Shown here piece after piece: positions 24,346-32,421 of a DNA stretch of 64,000 bases. Made by a program: the position numbers and the translations under genes. Position 1 is the stretch's first letter; each line of letters starts with the position of its first letter. The notes under the pieces are model-generated. The model did not search any database. It saw only the letters and a program-made list of their open reading frames with translations, and had not been told where the DNA came from. This stretch comes from Amycolatopsis iheyensis (GTDB lineage: Bacteria > Actinomycetota > Actinomycetes > Mycobacteriales > Pseudonocardiaceae), in assembly GCF_024703995.1 (NCBI RefSeq), contig NZ_JAMXQV010000019.1, positions 1 through 64,000 on the forward strand, read 5' to 3'.

Positions 24346-26619
24346 GTGTCTTTCGCCCTGCCGAGGCGGGTGGGCCTGGTCGTCGCCTGCGGTGTGCTGG
24401 CCGTGCTGGGAAGCGCTGTCCCGCCGTCCGCCGCCCAGGAGACCCAGCCCCCCGCCTACACCCTGAAGACGGTGCCCGCCGACCTGTCCCGGGTCCAGGA
24501 CGGTGACCCGCTGCAGGTCGTCGTCTCCGGGTTGCCCGCCGGGAGCGTCGCGGTGCTGAAGGTCTGCCCGACGCAGCTGCCCGACAACCTGCTCAAGCCC
24601 GACTTCTCCACCGGCGCCCTGCAGTGGGTGCCCGACCACGACTTCGGCTCGCGCGTGCGCGGCTACTGCGCCGAGGAGTTCAGCGACGAGCTGACCGGCC
24701 AGCGCTCGGGCGCGCACAACGTGACCCGGGTCCGCAGCCGGACCAGCGGCGACGTCGTGTTCGACGTGAGTGTCCCTCGTGGACAGTCGAAGCCGGGCTT
24801 CGTCGGCTTCGACCCGAAGTACACGAACTTCGACAAGAACGCCAACTTCCCGTGGGCCGACAACCCGGCGGTGTCGCCCGACGGGACCATCCGGACGCGG
24901 TCGTGGTCGTACTCGTGCGACGAGAACACCCCGTGCGCGCTGACGCTGGAGATCGTCGGCGCCGACGCCGCCGGCGTCCCGTTCGACGTCTTCGACACCT
25001 CACGCGTGTTCCGGCCCGCCGCGCCCGGCCTCGCGGTGCGCGGCTGCGGCGGGATCGGCACGCAGACGCTCAACGCCAGCATGCCGGAGCGCTTCGGGCG
25101 CACGGCGGTGGCGTGGAACCAGCTGCTGTGCGGGCCGACCGGCGGCGAGCAGCCCACCACGATCGTCGGCGAGACCGAGGACGCCGGCCTGAAGGCGTTC
25201 GACACCGGCGGCTCGGACCTGGTGGTCACCGGCTCGGGCGGCACGCTCGCCCCGCAGGCCGTGCGGGCCCGGGAGTACGTCCCGGTCGGGTTGAACGCGG
25301 CGGTGCTGGCCGCGACCGGCTGGTCGCCCACCGACGCCGACGACAACGGGTCGCCGTTGATCTCGCAGGTCACCGCCCCGTTCTCGATGACGTTCGACGA
25401 GCTGGCCCGGATGCTCAGCCAGGGCGGCCAGAACCCCGACTCGGCCGGCCGCGGCGGCATCTTCCGGGACGGCTCGGCGTTCGTCACGCGCAACCCGGCG
25501 CTGGCCAAGGTCGAGGCGTCCCCGCCCAGTGAGTTCCTCAACCCGGTGGCCCGGGCCGGCGCCGACCCGACGGCGTTGTTCTGGGGCACCACCGGGGAAG
25601 CCGGCGCGGGCACGGTCCCGGCGGTGCTCGGCGGCGTGCTCACGAAGACCGCCCCGGCGGCGTGGAAGTTCCCGAACCTGAAGGACGTCTACGGTGCGGC
25701 CGCCGGGCAGTCGCCGGGGGTGATCAAGGACCTCGGGGCGCTGGATCCCACCGAGAAGTCCCAGCACAACGTCGACGCCAAGGTCGGCCAGCTCGCCGTG
25801 CGCAAGGCCGTCGACAGCGTGATGACCGGGACGAGCGCGGCGTGCTTCGGCGGCTGCCTCAACTGGGTCGTCACCGATCTGGCGACGGCCCGCGCGTACG
25901 GCTGGCAGCCGGTCGCGCTGCCGAACGCGAACGGGAAGTTCGTCGAGCCGACCGAGGCGAGCCTGCAGGCCGCGGCCGCGAGCATGAAGGAAGGCGCCGA
26001 CGGCACGCTGCAGCCGGGCACCGCCACCGACCCCGCGGCCTACCCGCTGACGTTCGCGGAGTACGTCGCCGCGCCGGTGAACCCGCTCGTCGACGCGAAC
26101 TGCGCGCTCCTGAAGCCCAAGCAGGAGCAGCTCGCGACGGTGCTGCGGATGGCGAGCCACGGCGGCCAGGGCGCGCTGGCCCCCGGCTTGGCGCCGCTGA
26201 CCCCGGCGCTGGCCGGGGAAGCGGAGTCCCGGGCGGCGAAGGTCGGGACCGGAACGGCGGTGGGGGCGTGCGAAGAGCGGGCGGCGGCGAACAACCCACC
26301 GGCGGCCGCGAGCACGGGTGGCGGCACGGTGCCACCGGCCGGTTCGGTCGGGCCGGCCGGCTCCCCGGCACCGGCGACCGGACCGGCGCCGGCCGCGGTG
26401 CCGACGCAGGCGAGCGTGCTGGCGGCGAAGAACCTCGCCGACGCGGTCGCGATCCCGCCGTTCTCCGGGGCGGGCGTGCTCGGCGCGTTGATCCCGCTAC
26501 TGGCGTTGCTGGTGCTGGCGACGTTGCCGTCCATGACCGCGTACGCGACGGCGGGGCGGCCGGCGCCGCGCTGGCTGACGGTCCTGGTCGGGCGGCTCCG
26601 GTTCGGGCGGGCGGCATGA
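24346..26619 (+). CDS. Large secreted PstS-like substrate-binding protein
   Basis: 757 residues with a signal peptide (VVACGVLAVLGSAVPPSAAQ) and a periplasmic-binding-protein-like region (SMPERFGRTAVAWNQLL, VVTGSGGTLAP). A Pro/Ala-rich linker (about 655-695) and a C-terminal membrane helix with basic tail follow. This matches the topology of the nearby PstS. It starts at GTG behind GGGAG. The binding region is larger than any standard PstS, and an N-terminal ~180-residue beta-type domain precedes it. It may bind phosphate or a phosphorylated ligand at the surface; no permease partner of its own is present. The next gene starts inside its stop codon. Confidence 0.75.
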   Translation: MSFALPRRVGLVVACGVLAVLGSAVPPSAAQETQPPAYTLKTVPADLSRVQDGDPLQVVVSGLPAGSVAVLKVCPTQLPDNLLKPDFSTGALQWVPDHDFGSRVRGYCAEEFSDELTGQRSGAHNVTRVRSRTSGDVVFDVSVPRGQSKPGFVGFDPKYTNFDKNANFPWADNPAVSPDGTIRTRSWSYSCDENTPCALTLEIVGADAAGVPFDVFDTSRVFRPAAPGLAVRGCGGIGTQTLNASMPERFGRTAVAWNQLLCGPTGGEQPTTIVGETEDAGLKAFDTGGSDLVVTGSGGTLAPQAVRAREYVPVGLNAAVLAATGWSPTDADDNGSPLISQVTAPFSMTFDELARMLSQGGQNPDSAGRGGIFRDGSAFVTRNPALAKVEASPPSEFLNPVARAGADPTALFWGTTGEAGAGTVPAVLGGVLTKTAPAAWKFPNLKDVYGAAAGQSPGVIKDLGALDPTEKSQHNVDAKVGQLAVRKAVDSVMTGTSAACFGGCLNWVVTDLATARAYGWQPVALPNANGKFVEPTEASLQAAAASMKEGADGTLQPGTATDPAAYPLTFAEYVAAPVNPLVDANCALLKPKQEQLATVLRMASHGGQGALAPGLAPLTPALAGEAESRAAKVGTGTAVGACEERAAANNPPAAASTGGGTVPPAGSVGPAGSPAPATGPAPAAVPTQASVLAAKNLADAVAIPPFSGAGVLGALIPLLALLVLATLPSMTAYATAGRPAPRWLTVLVGRLRFGRAA

Positions 26620-27497
26620 GCACGGCCACCGAGCCGCCGGTCCTGCGGTTCAGCCCGGGCTGGCTCACCACGACGGTGGCCGCCTGGCTGGTGACGACGA
26701 CCGTCGCGCTGGCACTGGTGGTGTACGCGCTGGGCCCGATGGTCCAGGCCGGCGACCAGCGCGCGGCGCTGGCCGGGATCCGCGGCGAGCTGGACCGCGC
26801 GCTGGGGGCGAGTCAGAGCCTGCTGGGCGCGGCCCCGCCGACAACGCCGACGGAGTTCGGCGCGCCGGTCGCGGTGCTGGAGGTGCCGTCGCTGAAGCTG
26901 CGGCAGGTGGTGCTCGAGGGCGTGTCTTCGGCGGAGACGGCGTCGGGGCCCGGTCACGTGCCGGGGACGTCGGGCCCGGGCCAGCCGGGCAACGCGGCGG
27001 TGGTCGGCCGCTATTCGGGCTACGGCGGCCCGTTCGCGTCGCTGGCCCGGCTGGCGCCGGGGGCCGAGGTGGTGGTCGCGACGCCGCAGGGGGTGTCGGT
27101 GTACCGGGTGTCGGAGGTTGCGACCCGCGCGCTCGACGAGACGGCGGACTACGGCAAGACCCCGGACGACCGGCTGACGCTGGTGACGTCGACGTCGTGG
27201 TGGCCGCTGGCGGCGTCGGAGGCGACGGTGGTGACGGCGAAGCTGGAGGGCCGTCCCTTCCGGCCGACCCCGCAGAACGGGCGGGCAGACGCTCAGGACG
27301 GCCGAACCGGCGACGGCGGCGCGTGGGCGGGGCTGGTGTTGTCGTTCGGCGGGTTCGTGGTGGCCGCGGCCGGGGCGACGGTGTTGTACCGGCGGTGGCG
27401 TCCGGTGTCGACGTACGTGATCACGGGGCCGGTGCTGCTGGCTTTGGCTGCCTTGGCGGCGTTGTCGTTGTGGCGGCTGTTCCCGGCTTGGGCTTGA
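26616..27497 (+). CDS. Sortase-fold membrane protein lacking catalytic residues
   Basis: 293 residues: one N-terminal membrane helix, a class-E-sortase-like beta-barrel domain (about 85-210), and two C-terminal helices. In active sortases the barrel carries AGHR-type His, TLxTC Cys and a later Arg. Here the equivalents are VGRYSGYGGPF (Arg132 for His), LVTS (Ser192 for Cys) and a Glu-containing strand where Arg is expected. All three catalytic positions appear lost, so it cannot act as a transpeptidase. It is translationally coupled to the 757-residue PstS-like protein, so it may bind or position that protein's domain. Confidence 0.75.
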   Translation: MSTATEPPVLRFSPGWLTTTVAAWLVTTTVALALVVYALGPMVQAGDQRAALAGIRGELDRALGASQSLLGAAPPTTPTEFGAPVAVLEVPSLKLRQVVLEGVSSAETASGPGHVPGTSGPGQPGNAAVVGRYSGYGGPFASLARLAPGAEVVVATPQGVSVYRVSEVATRALDETADYGKTPDDRLTLVTSTSWWPLAASEATVVTAKLEGRPFRPTPQNGRADAQDGRTGDGGAWAGLVLSFGGFVVAAAGATVLYRRWRPVSTYVITGPVLLALAALAALSLWRLFPAWA

Positions 27498-27506
27498 GAC
27501 GCGAGC

Positions 27507-27534
27507 GGGGCCCGGCGCGGTTGCGCCGGGCCCC
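27507..27534. terminator. Strong bidirectional terminator
   Basis: A perfect 12-bp GC stem, GGGGCCCGGCGC (27507-27518) and GCGCCGGGCCCC (27523-27534), with GGTT loop and a short T run after it. It lies between the convergent sortase-like and PstS-like genes. Confidence 0.8.
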
Positions 27535-27549
27535 TTTGTCGTTACCGCG

Positions 27550-28650
27550 TCAGGACTTGGTGCAGGTCAGCGTTCCGGTGCCGGTGATCGTCTTGAAGCC
27601 GTACTTGACGATCGTCGTCGCCAGCTTGCCGCCGCACAGGGGGCTGGCCGTCGTTGCCGTGTCCGTCGGGTCGAAGCCCACGCCGCGCTTGGCCGCGCTG
27701 TACGAGCGGCTGCGGGTGTCCAGGACGTGGTACACCAGGCGGGACCCCAGGAAGCCGTCCGCGAACGCCGGGGCGTAGCTGCCCGCCGAACCCGACACCG
27801 GGGCGCCGTCCGAACCCGCGCCCGTCAGCTTGTTGACCGTGTAGCCGTTGCGCTTGTTCGGCAGCACGCCGTTGCCCTGCGCCACCCAGCCCGCGATCGA
27901 GAACGGCGCGATCGCCGCGGACTGGTCGGCCGCCGCGATCGTCGTGGCGTCGTTCTCCTGGAAGCGCTTCACCGTCAGGCCGGAGATCGTCGCCGGGTCG
28001 AAGCCCAGCACCGTGCCCGTGAAGAAGCTCAGCGTGCCCGAACCCAGCTGCGGCAGGTAGAGCTGGATCGCCGCGTTGGCGCCGCCGACCTGGTTCCAGT
28101 TGGTGATGGTGCCGTTGTAGATGTTGCGCAGCTGGGTCAGCGTCAGGGTCAGGCCCGCGCCCGCGCCGGTCGAGGACGACGACCACGTGACGCCGTCCCG
28201 CGCGAACGCGTAGTACTCGAACGTCGACGGGTCCGCGGTGGCCCGGCCCGACGACGAACGCGCGATGTCCACCGCGCCGTTGCCGGCGTCCGCCGAAGCC
28301 TTCAGCGCCGCCTTGCCCGCCGACGAGCCGTCGGGCGGCAGGTTGCCCGGGTTGGTGTAGGTGATGGCCGGGTTGAAGATGTCGGCCGGGACGGTGAACG
28401 ACGCGCCGGAAGCCAGCACCGGCGGCACGTTCACGAAGTTGTCGGGGTCGGTGTTCCAGGTGCGCGGGAGCTTGTTGGCGTCGGTGAAGATCGCCCCCGT
28501 GATCCCGAAGATGGTGTCGGAGCCGGTGGCCGAAACGACCTCCGGGTTTCCGTTCGCCGGCGGCACGGCCGCGGCGGTGCCGGTCATGACCAGACCGGCA
28601 CAGGCGGACACGGCGGTCACACCGAGAATTCGAGTGGTACGAGCACGCAT
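27550..28650 (-). CDS. Secreted PstS-like substrate-binding protein
   Basis: 366 residues with a Sec signal peptide (GVTAVSACAGLVMTGTAAA). A PstS-family fold follows: VVSATGSDTIFGITGAIF as first ligand loop, then LRNIYNGTITNWNQVGG, which is highly typical of PstS-like proteins. It lacks the C-terminal membrane anchor of its two neighbours and has no lipobox, so it should be released or loosely held in the wall. It faces the PstS-like/sortase-like pair across a shared terminator. Phosphate is the likely ligand, but that is inferred from the family and locus. Confidence 0.8.
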   Translation of the reverse strand: MRARTTRILGVTAVSACAGLVMTGTAAAVPPANGNPEVVSATGSDTIFGITGAIFTDANKLPRTWNTDPDNFVNVPPVLASGASFTVPADIFNPAITYTNPGNLPPDGSSAGKAALKASADAGNGAVDIARSSSGRATADPSTFEYYAFARDGVTWSSSSTGAGAGLTLTLTQLRNIYNGTITNWNQVGGANAAIQLYLPQLGSGTLSFFTGTVLGFDPATISGLTVKRFQENDATTIAAADQSAAIAPFSIAGWVAQGNGVLPNKRNGYTVNKLTGAGSDGAPVSGSAGSYAPAFADGFLGSRLVYHVLDTRSRSYSAAKRGVGFDPTDTATTASPLCGGKLATTIVKYGFKTITGTGTLTCTKS

Positions 28651-28767
28651 CGTGGTGGCACTCTTTCTCTAGTCCCCATTTCGCCGCGGGATCCCGCGGC
28701 GGTTCCATCTCCTCGCGGCCGGCTGTCCGGTAAGGCTTTTCCGCGTTCCGGCCCGACGTCATGGTGG

Positions 28768-29220
28768 TTAAGGTCGGGGAAACTGGTCCGGAATGGAATC
28801 GGGGTGGCGGCGGTAGCGCTGCCGCCAGTCCACGACCGTTTCGATGTCTTCGACGCCGGCGGTGACGGCGGCGACCCGGAACCGGTCCAGGCCACGCTGG
28901 GCCTCGATCCGCCGCCCGTAGGCATGGGTGGCTTCGGCGACCGGTTCCCCGTCCCACCGCAGCGACCAGCGCCACCGGCCCCCGCTGACGTGCCGGAAAT
29001 CCGCGCTCAGCACGTCCAACCGCGCCCGCAGCACCGTGATCGCCAGCAGGCACTCCGGCGGCGCGGCGCATTCGGCGACCCCCGCGCCGAGCGAGGCGTT
29101 GTTGCCGCCCAGCAGCCGCCACCGCATGCTCTGCGGACCGATCCGGACGAGCTGGAACCTCGGGCCGGTGCGCGGCCGCCCCGCCGTTTTCCCCCGTGTC
29201 ACAAAGGACTCATCGTCCAC
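28768..29220 (-). CDS. Protein with two YegP/DUF1508-like repeats
   Basis: 150 residues. Two similar halves can be seen. The first runs from FQLVRIGPQSMRWRLLGG to ECLLAITVLRARLD and the second from FRHVSGGRWRWSLRWDGE to RIEAQRGLDRFRVAA. Each has the strand-strand-strand-helix plan of the YegP/DUF1508 fold. Function is unknown. GTG 29220 gives the longest product; a GTG at 29199 is an equally possible start because neither has a strong ribosome site. It lies upstream of, and in the same direction as, the secreted PstS-like gene (117-bp gap). Confidence 0.65.
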   Translation of the reverse strand: MDDESFVTRGKTAGRPRTGPRFQLVRIGPQSMRWRLLGGNNASLGAGVAECAAPPECLLAITVLRARLDVLSADFRHVSGGRWRWSLRWDGEPVAEATHAYGRRIEAQRGLDRFRVAAVTAGVEDIETVVDWRQRYRRHPDSIPDQFPRP

Positions 29221-29478
29221 GCCACGGCACGGGGTTACCGCATTGCGTTAAGGCGCGACGGCCGGAGGGTGAACAAACCGGACGTCCGAACGGAATCCGC
29301 CGAATGGTCGCGGGCTTTTCACGACCGCCGGAGGAGAACCGCGGTTTCGCTGAAGCACCGACGGCCGGGTCCTGAACGCCGCGGGAAAACCGGCGCCGCG
29401 CGGAAACGGCCGTCCCCGCCGTCCCGACAGCACACGCGGTAGCGCCGTCCCGGCGCTCGAGAACCCTTGGGGACAACC

Positions 29479-30165
29479 ATGAGTCGTTTCATCGCCCGGT
29501 TCGCGGCCGGTCTCGCCGCGGCGGCGACCGTCCTGACCCTCAGTGCCCTCCCCGCGGCCGCCGACCCGGTCGCCACCAAGCTGACCGCGCAGGCGAGCAG
29601 CACCCGCGTCGACGCCGGCGCCGGAGTCACCATCAGCGGCCGGCTGACCAGCGGGGCCAAGCCGGTCGCCGGCGTGCCGGTCGGGATCGCCTACTGCACC
29701 GACGACTTCTGCGGCGAGTTCGACGCCCAGCCGGTGACCGACGCCAGCGGGCGCTACCGGGCCACGGTGACCCCGGTCCGGGCCGGCCACTACCGGGCCG
29801 ACTTCCTGCCCGCCGACGAGACCCTCGCGCCGGCGAGCGCGAGCACCGCGGACATCGTCGTCCTCCAGCCCGCCGAGATCACCTCGTTCACCGCCACCCG
29901 GGCCGCGGACGGGACGATCGCGGTGAGCGGCGTCATCGGCTTCGCCCGCTTCACCCCGCCCGCCATCCCGGTCCGGATCGAGTACCTGGCCCGGGGTTCC
30001 GCGTGCTGGACGACGGCGGCGACCGTCGACGCGCAGTGGACCGGAAGCGCTTTCGGCTTCTCGGGGAGCACGCAGCTGCGCGGCCCCGCCGTGTGGCGCG
30101 CGGTCTACGCCGGTGTCCCGGACCAGTTCCACGCCGCGACGAGCTCGCCGGTCTTCGTCCGCTGA
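29479..30165 (+). CDS. Secreted protein with Ig-like domains
   Basis: 228 residues with a clear signal peptide (AGLAAAATVLTLSALPAAA). Two beta-sandwich repeats of bacterial Ig/CNA-B type follow (SGRLTSGAKPVAGVPVGI then VSGVIGFARFTPPAIPVRI). Three Cys (two in YCTDDFCG) could form disulfides outside the cell. No enzyme motif or anchor is visible. ATG 29479 follows GGGGA; an upstream TTG is less likely. Probably a cell-envelope or exported structural protein. Confidence 0.75.
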   Translation: MSRFIARFAAGLAAAATVLTLSALPAAADPVATKLTAQASSTRVDAGAGVTISGRLTSGAKPVAGVPVGIAYCTDDFCGEFDAQPVTDASGRYRATVTPVRAGHYRADFLPADETLAPASASTADIVVLQPAEITSFTATRAADGTIAVSGVIGFARFTPPAIPVRIEYLARGSACWTTAATVDAQWTGSAFGFSGSTQLRGPAVWRAVYAGVPDQFHAATSSPVFVR

Positions 30166-30171
30166 CGCACC

Positions 30172-30209
30172 GCCTGCCGGGGCGGGGCGGCCGTCCCGGC
30201 CCGGCAGGC
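30172..30209. terminator. Hairpin terminator between convergent genes
   Basis: GCCTGCCGGG (30172-30181) pairs with CCCGGCAGGC (30200-30209), giving a 10-bp stem around an 18-nt GC-rich loop that can fold further. It sits in the 47-bp gap between the Ig-like gene and a small reverse-strand gene. Confidence 0.6.
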
Positions 30210-30212
30210 GAG

Positions 30213-30506
30213 TCAGCGCTCGCCGGCCAGGAACTCGGCCGTCCACCGCAGCGCCGTCGCGCAGGCCTCGGCCTCGCTGCCGCGGAAGTGCCCGACGACT
30301 TCGCCGCCGGCCCAGAGCATCAGCGCGACGGTGCCGGGCCGGATGGGGGTGAGCCCGACGAGCCGCTGGTGCCCGTCCCGGGTGAGGACGCGTTCGGCGG
30401 TGAGCCACTGCCCGGTCGTGCCGGTGCGGGTCACGACCCAGGCCGGGTCCGCGGCCAGCTCGGCGACGGACCGCGGTTCTTCAGCGTGTTCGGCGTGCAC
30501 GCACAT
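30213..30506 (-). CDS. Small protein of unknown function
   Basis: 97 residues, soluble, with no recognised domain. The sequence has Trp-rich strands (WVVTRTGTTGQWLTAERVL, TVALMLWAGGEVVGHFRG) and a C-terminal helix (ACATALRWTAEFLAGE), suggesting a small alpha/beta fold. The ATG has no clear ribosome site, so leaderless translation is possible. It is single, convergent with the Ig-like gene and divergent from the next. Confidence 0.6.
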   Translation of the reverse strand: MCVHAEHAEEPRSVAELAADPAWVVTRTGTTGQWLTAERVLTRDGHQRLVGLTPIRPGTVALMLWAGGEVVGHFRGSEAEACATALRWTAEFLAGER

Positions 30507-30641
30507 CAGCCTGACACAAAGCCGCTGCCGAAGTGATTCTCAGGTGAATGTCGGATGAACAGATCGGAGAAGACCCAGCCGGGTGGCAACGTGATCGACT
30601 ACGGTGTGCCGACCTGGGGGCCGCGACCGCAGGGAGCCGTC

Positions 30642-31037
30642 ATGCCGACCCTCACCACCGTGGCCGACTGGACGATCACCGCGTCCGGCGACACCGCGAC
30701 GTTCACCCATGCCTCGACGGCCTGGGCACCCCAGGTCTGGAGCGGCCACGGGCTGGCGATCGCCGAGGCCGACCTCGCCGCCTTCGGCAAGGCACTGGGC
30801 GAGGTGCTGAAGCTGCCGGTCTACTGGCTGGCCCGCGCCCGCCGCCACGACACCGCGGCGGGCGAGCCCGGGATCTGGTCGGTGCCGCGCCGCGACTCCG
30901 ACGACTTCGTCTACATCGACGGCCCCTGCCGGACCGACGAGCCCGCGCCGGGGTACCGGCCGGCCTCGACGTTCACCATCGACCTGGTCCACCTGCGGGG
31001 CCTGCGGATCAGGATCGCCGCCGAAACCCGCCGCTGA
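30642..31037 (+). CDS. Small protein of unknown function
   Basis: 131 residues, no recognised domain, no signal peptide or membrane segment. It contains LGEVLKLPVYWLARARRHD and a C-terminal strand-rich stretch (FTIDLVHLRGLRIRIAAE). ATG 30642 is preferred since AGGGAG precedes it; the frame remains open upstream to 30555. Codon use fits its neighbours, so it is probably a real gene. Confidence 0.6.
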   Translation: MPTLTTVADWTITASGDTATFTHASTAWAPQVWSGHGLAIAEADLAAFGKALGEVLKLPVYWLARARRHDTAAGEPGIWSVPRRDSDDFVYIDGPCRTDEPAPGYRPASTFTIDLVHLRGLRIRIAAETRR

Positions 31038-31059
31038 TCACCGTGCGCCCGGCCCGGGT

Positions 31060-32181
31060 TCAGCGGCGGTTGGCCGCCATCCACTGCCAGATGTGGACAC
31101 CGCCGGCGCTGGGGTCGTTGCGGGCCACGTAGATCCAGGAAGCGTGCCCGGGGAACCGGTGGCCGTGCCGCACGACCTCGTCGTAGAGCGTCATCTTCGA
31201 GCCAGGGATGCGCTCGTGCGCGTGGACCGTGTTGACCCGCGTGTCCACCGTGTCGTCGTCGAGGGAGGCGACCAGCCAGGTCGGCGTGCCGATCGCGGCC
31301 AGCTCGGCGTCCGGGATCAGCGGCGGGTCGCCGTCCGCCCGGCCGGCGACCACCCCGCAGATCGGCACCGACGCGGCGAACGCGTCCGGGTAGACCGTCG
31401 TCATCTTCAGGCTCATGTACCCGCCGTTGCTGCAGCCGGCCACCAGGACGCGGTCCGGATCGACCGGGTGCGTGCGGCGGACGTCACGGATGATCTCGTG
31501 GATGAGCGGGGCGAAGCCGGGGCCGTCGTCCATCCAGACGGACGTGCACTGCGGCGCGACCACGTACGCGCCGTCGAAGATCGCCTGGGCTTCCTCGGTG
31601 GCGAAGCCCAGCGCGCCGCGGTTGGCGCGCAACGTGGTCTCGTTGTCGTAGTAGCCGTCGGGCAGGGAAGCGCCTTCGCCGGCGCCGTGCAGCCAGACGA
31701 TCAGCGGCCGGCGGCCGGAACCCGCCGCCGGGGAGTACAGCCGGTACTTCATCCCGGAGCGCGACATGTGGTGGCCGAAGGCGTCGACCTCGGGGTTGAC
31801 CAGCGGGCCCTGGGTGAACGGGGTGGCGGGGACCGGCCGGCCGCGACGCCGCAGGGGAGCGTTCTGCGTGACCGTGTACGCCAGGTCGAGCCGGAAGTTG
31901 CGGCCCCTGTCGTCGGCGTAGCCGAGCGTGCCGGCGCCGTGACCCAGCTCGAGCACGATGTCGCCGTGGTCGTCGAGGCGGGCGGCCGTCACGGGCCGGT
32001 CGAGGTCGTGGCCGATGTCCTGGCCGCCGGTGCCGACCGGGCTGGTGGCCTTCGCGTGCACGCCGAACGTCCCGGTGGTCAGGCTCGCCGGGTCGAACGG
32101 CCCGAGCCGGGCGGTGGGGAGGGTCAGCGAGGTGACCTGTTCGCCGCCGTCGAGGGTCTCCGCGCCGAGGACGAACTCCAT
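31060..32181 (-). CDS. Secretory-esterase-type alpha/beta hydrolase
   Basis: 373 residues. An N-terminal beta region of about 130 residues precedes an alpha/beta hydrolase domain of the PHB-depolymerase/feruloyl-esterase-like kind. Motifs: LIVWLHGAGEG (oxyanion), nucleophile Ser in VAGCSNGGYMS, Asp in SLDDDTVD and His in HGHRFPGHASW. No signal peptide is evident despite similarity to secreted esterases, so it may act inside the cell. ATG 32181 follows GGAGG; eight more codons upstream are open. It is divergent from the small peptide gene. Confidence 0.8.
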   Translation of the reverse strand: MEFVLGAETLDGGEQVTSLTLPTARLGPFDPASLTTGTFGVHAKATSPVGTGGQDIGHDLDRPVTAARLDDHGDIVLELGHGAGTLGYADDRGRNFRLDLAYTVTQNAPLRRRGRPVPATPFTQGPLVNPEVDAFGHHMSRSGMKYRLYSPAAGSGRRPLIVWLHGAGEGASLPDGYYDNETTLRANRGALGFATEEAQAIFDGAYVVAPQCTSVWMDDGPGFAPLIHEIIRDVRRTHPVDPDRVLVAGCSNGGYMSLKMTTVYPDAFAASVPICGVVAGRADGDPPLIPDAELAAIGTPTWLVASLDDDTVDTRVNTVHAHERIPGSKMTLYDEVVRHGHRFPGHASWIYVARNDPSAGGVHIWQWMAANRR

Positions 32182-32280
32182 CCGGCCTCCCGATCTTGGC
32201 GACACTCAAATGACCTATGCCCGATCCCCGGATTGTCCCGTAGCGTGGTGGTTCCTGTCGTCGACGTTTGCGAGGTCCGG

Positions 32281-32406
32281 ATGGAAAACGCCGCAACTGA
32301 CGAAATGCCCGCCAGCGGCCTGCTGCTCGGCGTGGAGACGCTGACGGCCGCGGTCGACCGGGGCAAGGCCAACGGCGCCGTCGCCGACAACGACGGCAAC
32401 GACTAG
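32281..32406 (+). CDS. 41-residue candidate RiPP precursor peptide
   Basis: A short ORF with its own ribosome site (GAGG, 6 nt before ATG). The N-terminal part is acidic with a hydrophobic helix (SGLLLGVETLTAAVD), a plausible leader. The last 14 residues (GKANGAVADNDGND) are rich in Asn, Asp, Gly and Ala and lack Cys, Ser and Thr. The next gene, 15 nt away, encodes a JmjC/cupin hydroxylase of the kind that modifies Asn, Asp, Arg or His side chains. Peptide plus modifying enzyme is the minimal RiPP layout. No transporter or protease is adjacent, so export and cleavage are unaccounted for. Confidence 0.6.
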   Translation: MENAATDEMPASGLLLGVETLTAAVDRGKANGAVADNDGND

Positions 32407-32421
32407 CCGTTGTCCCGCTCC

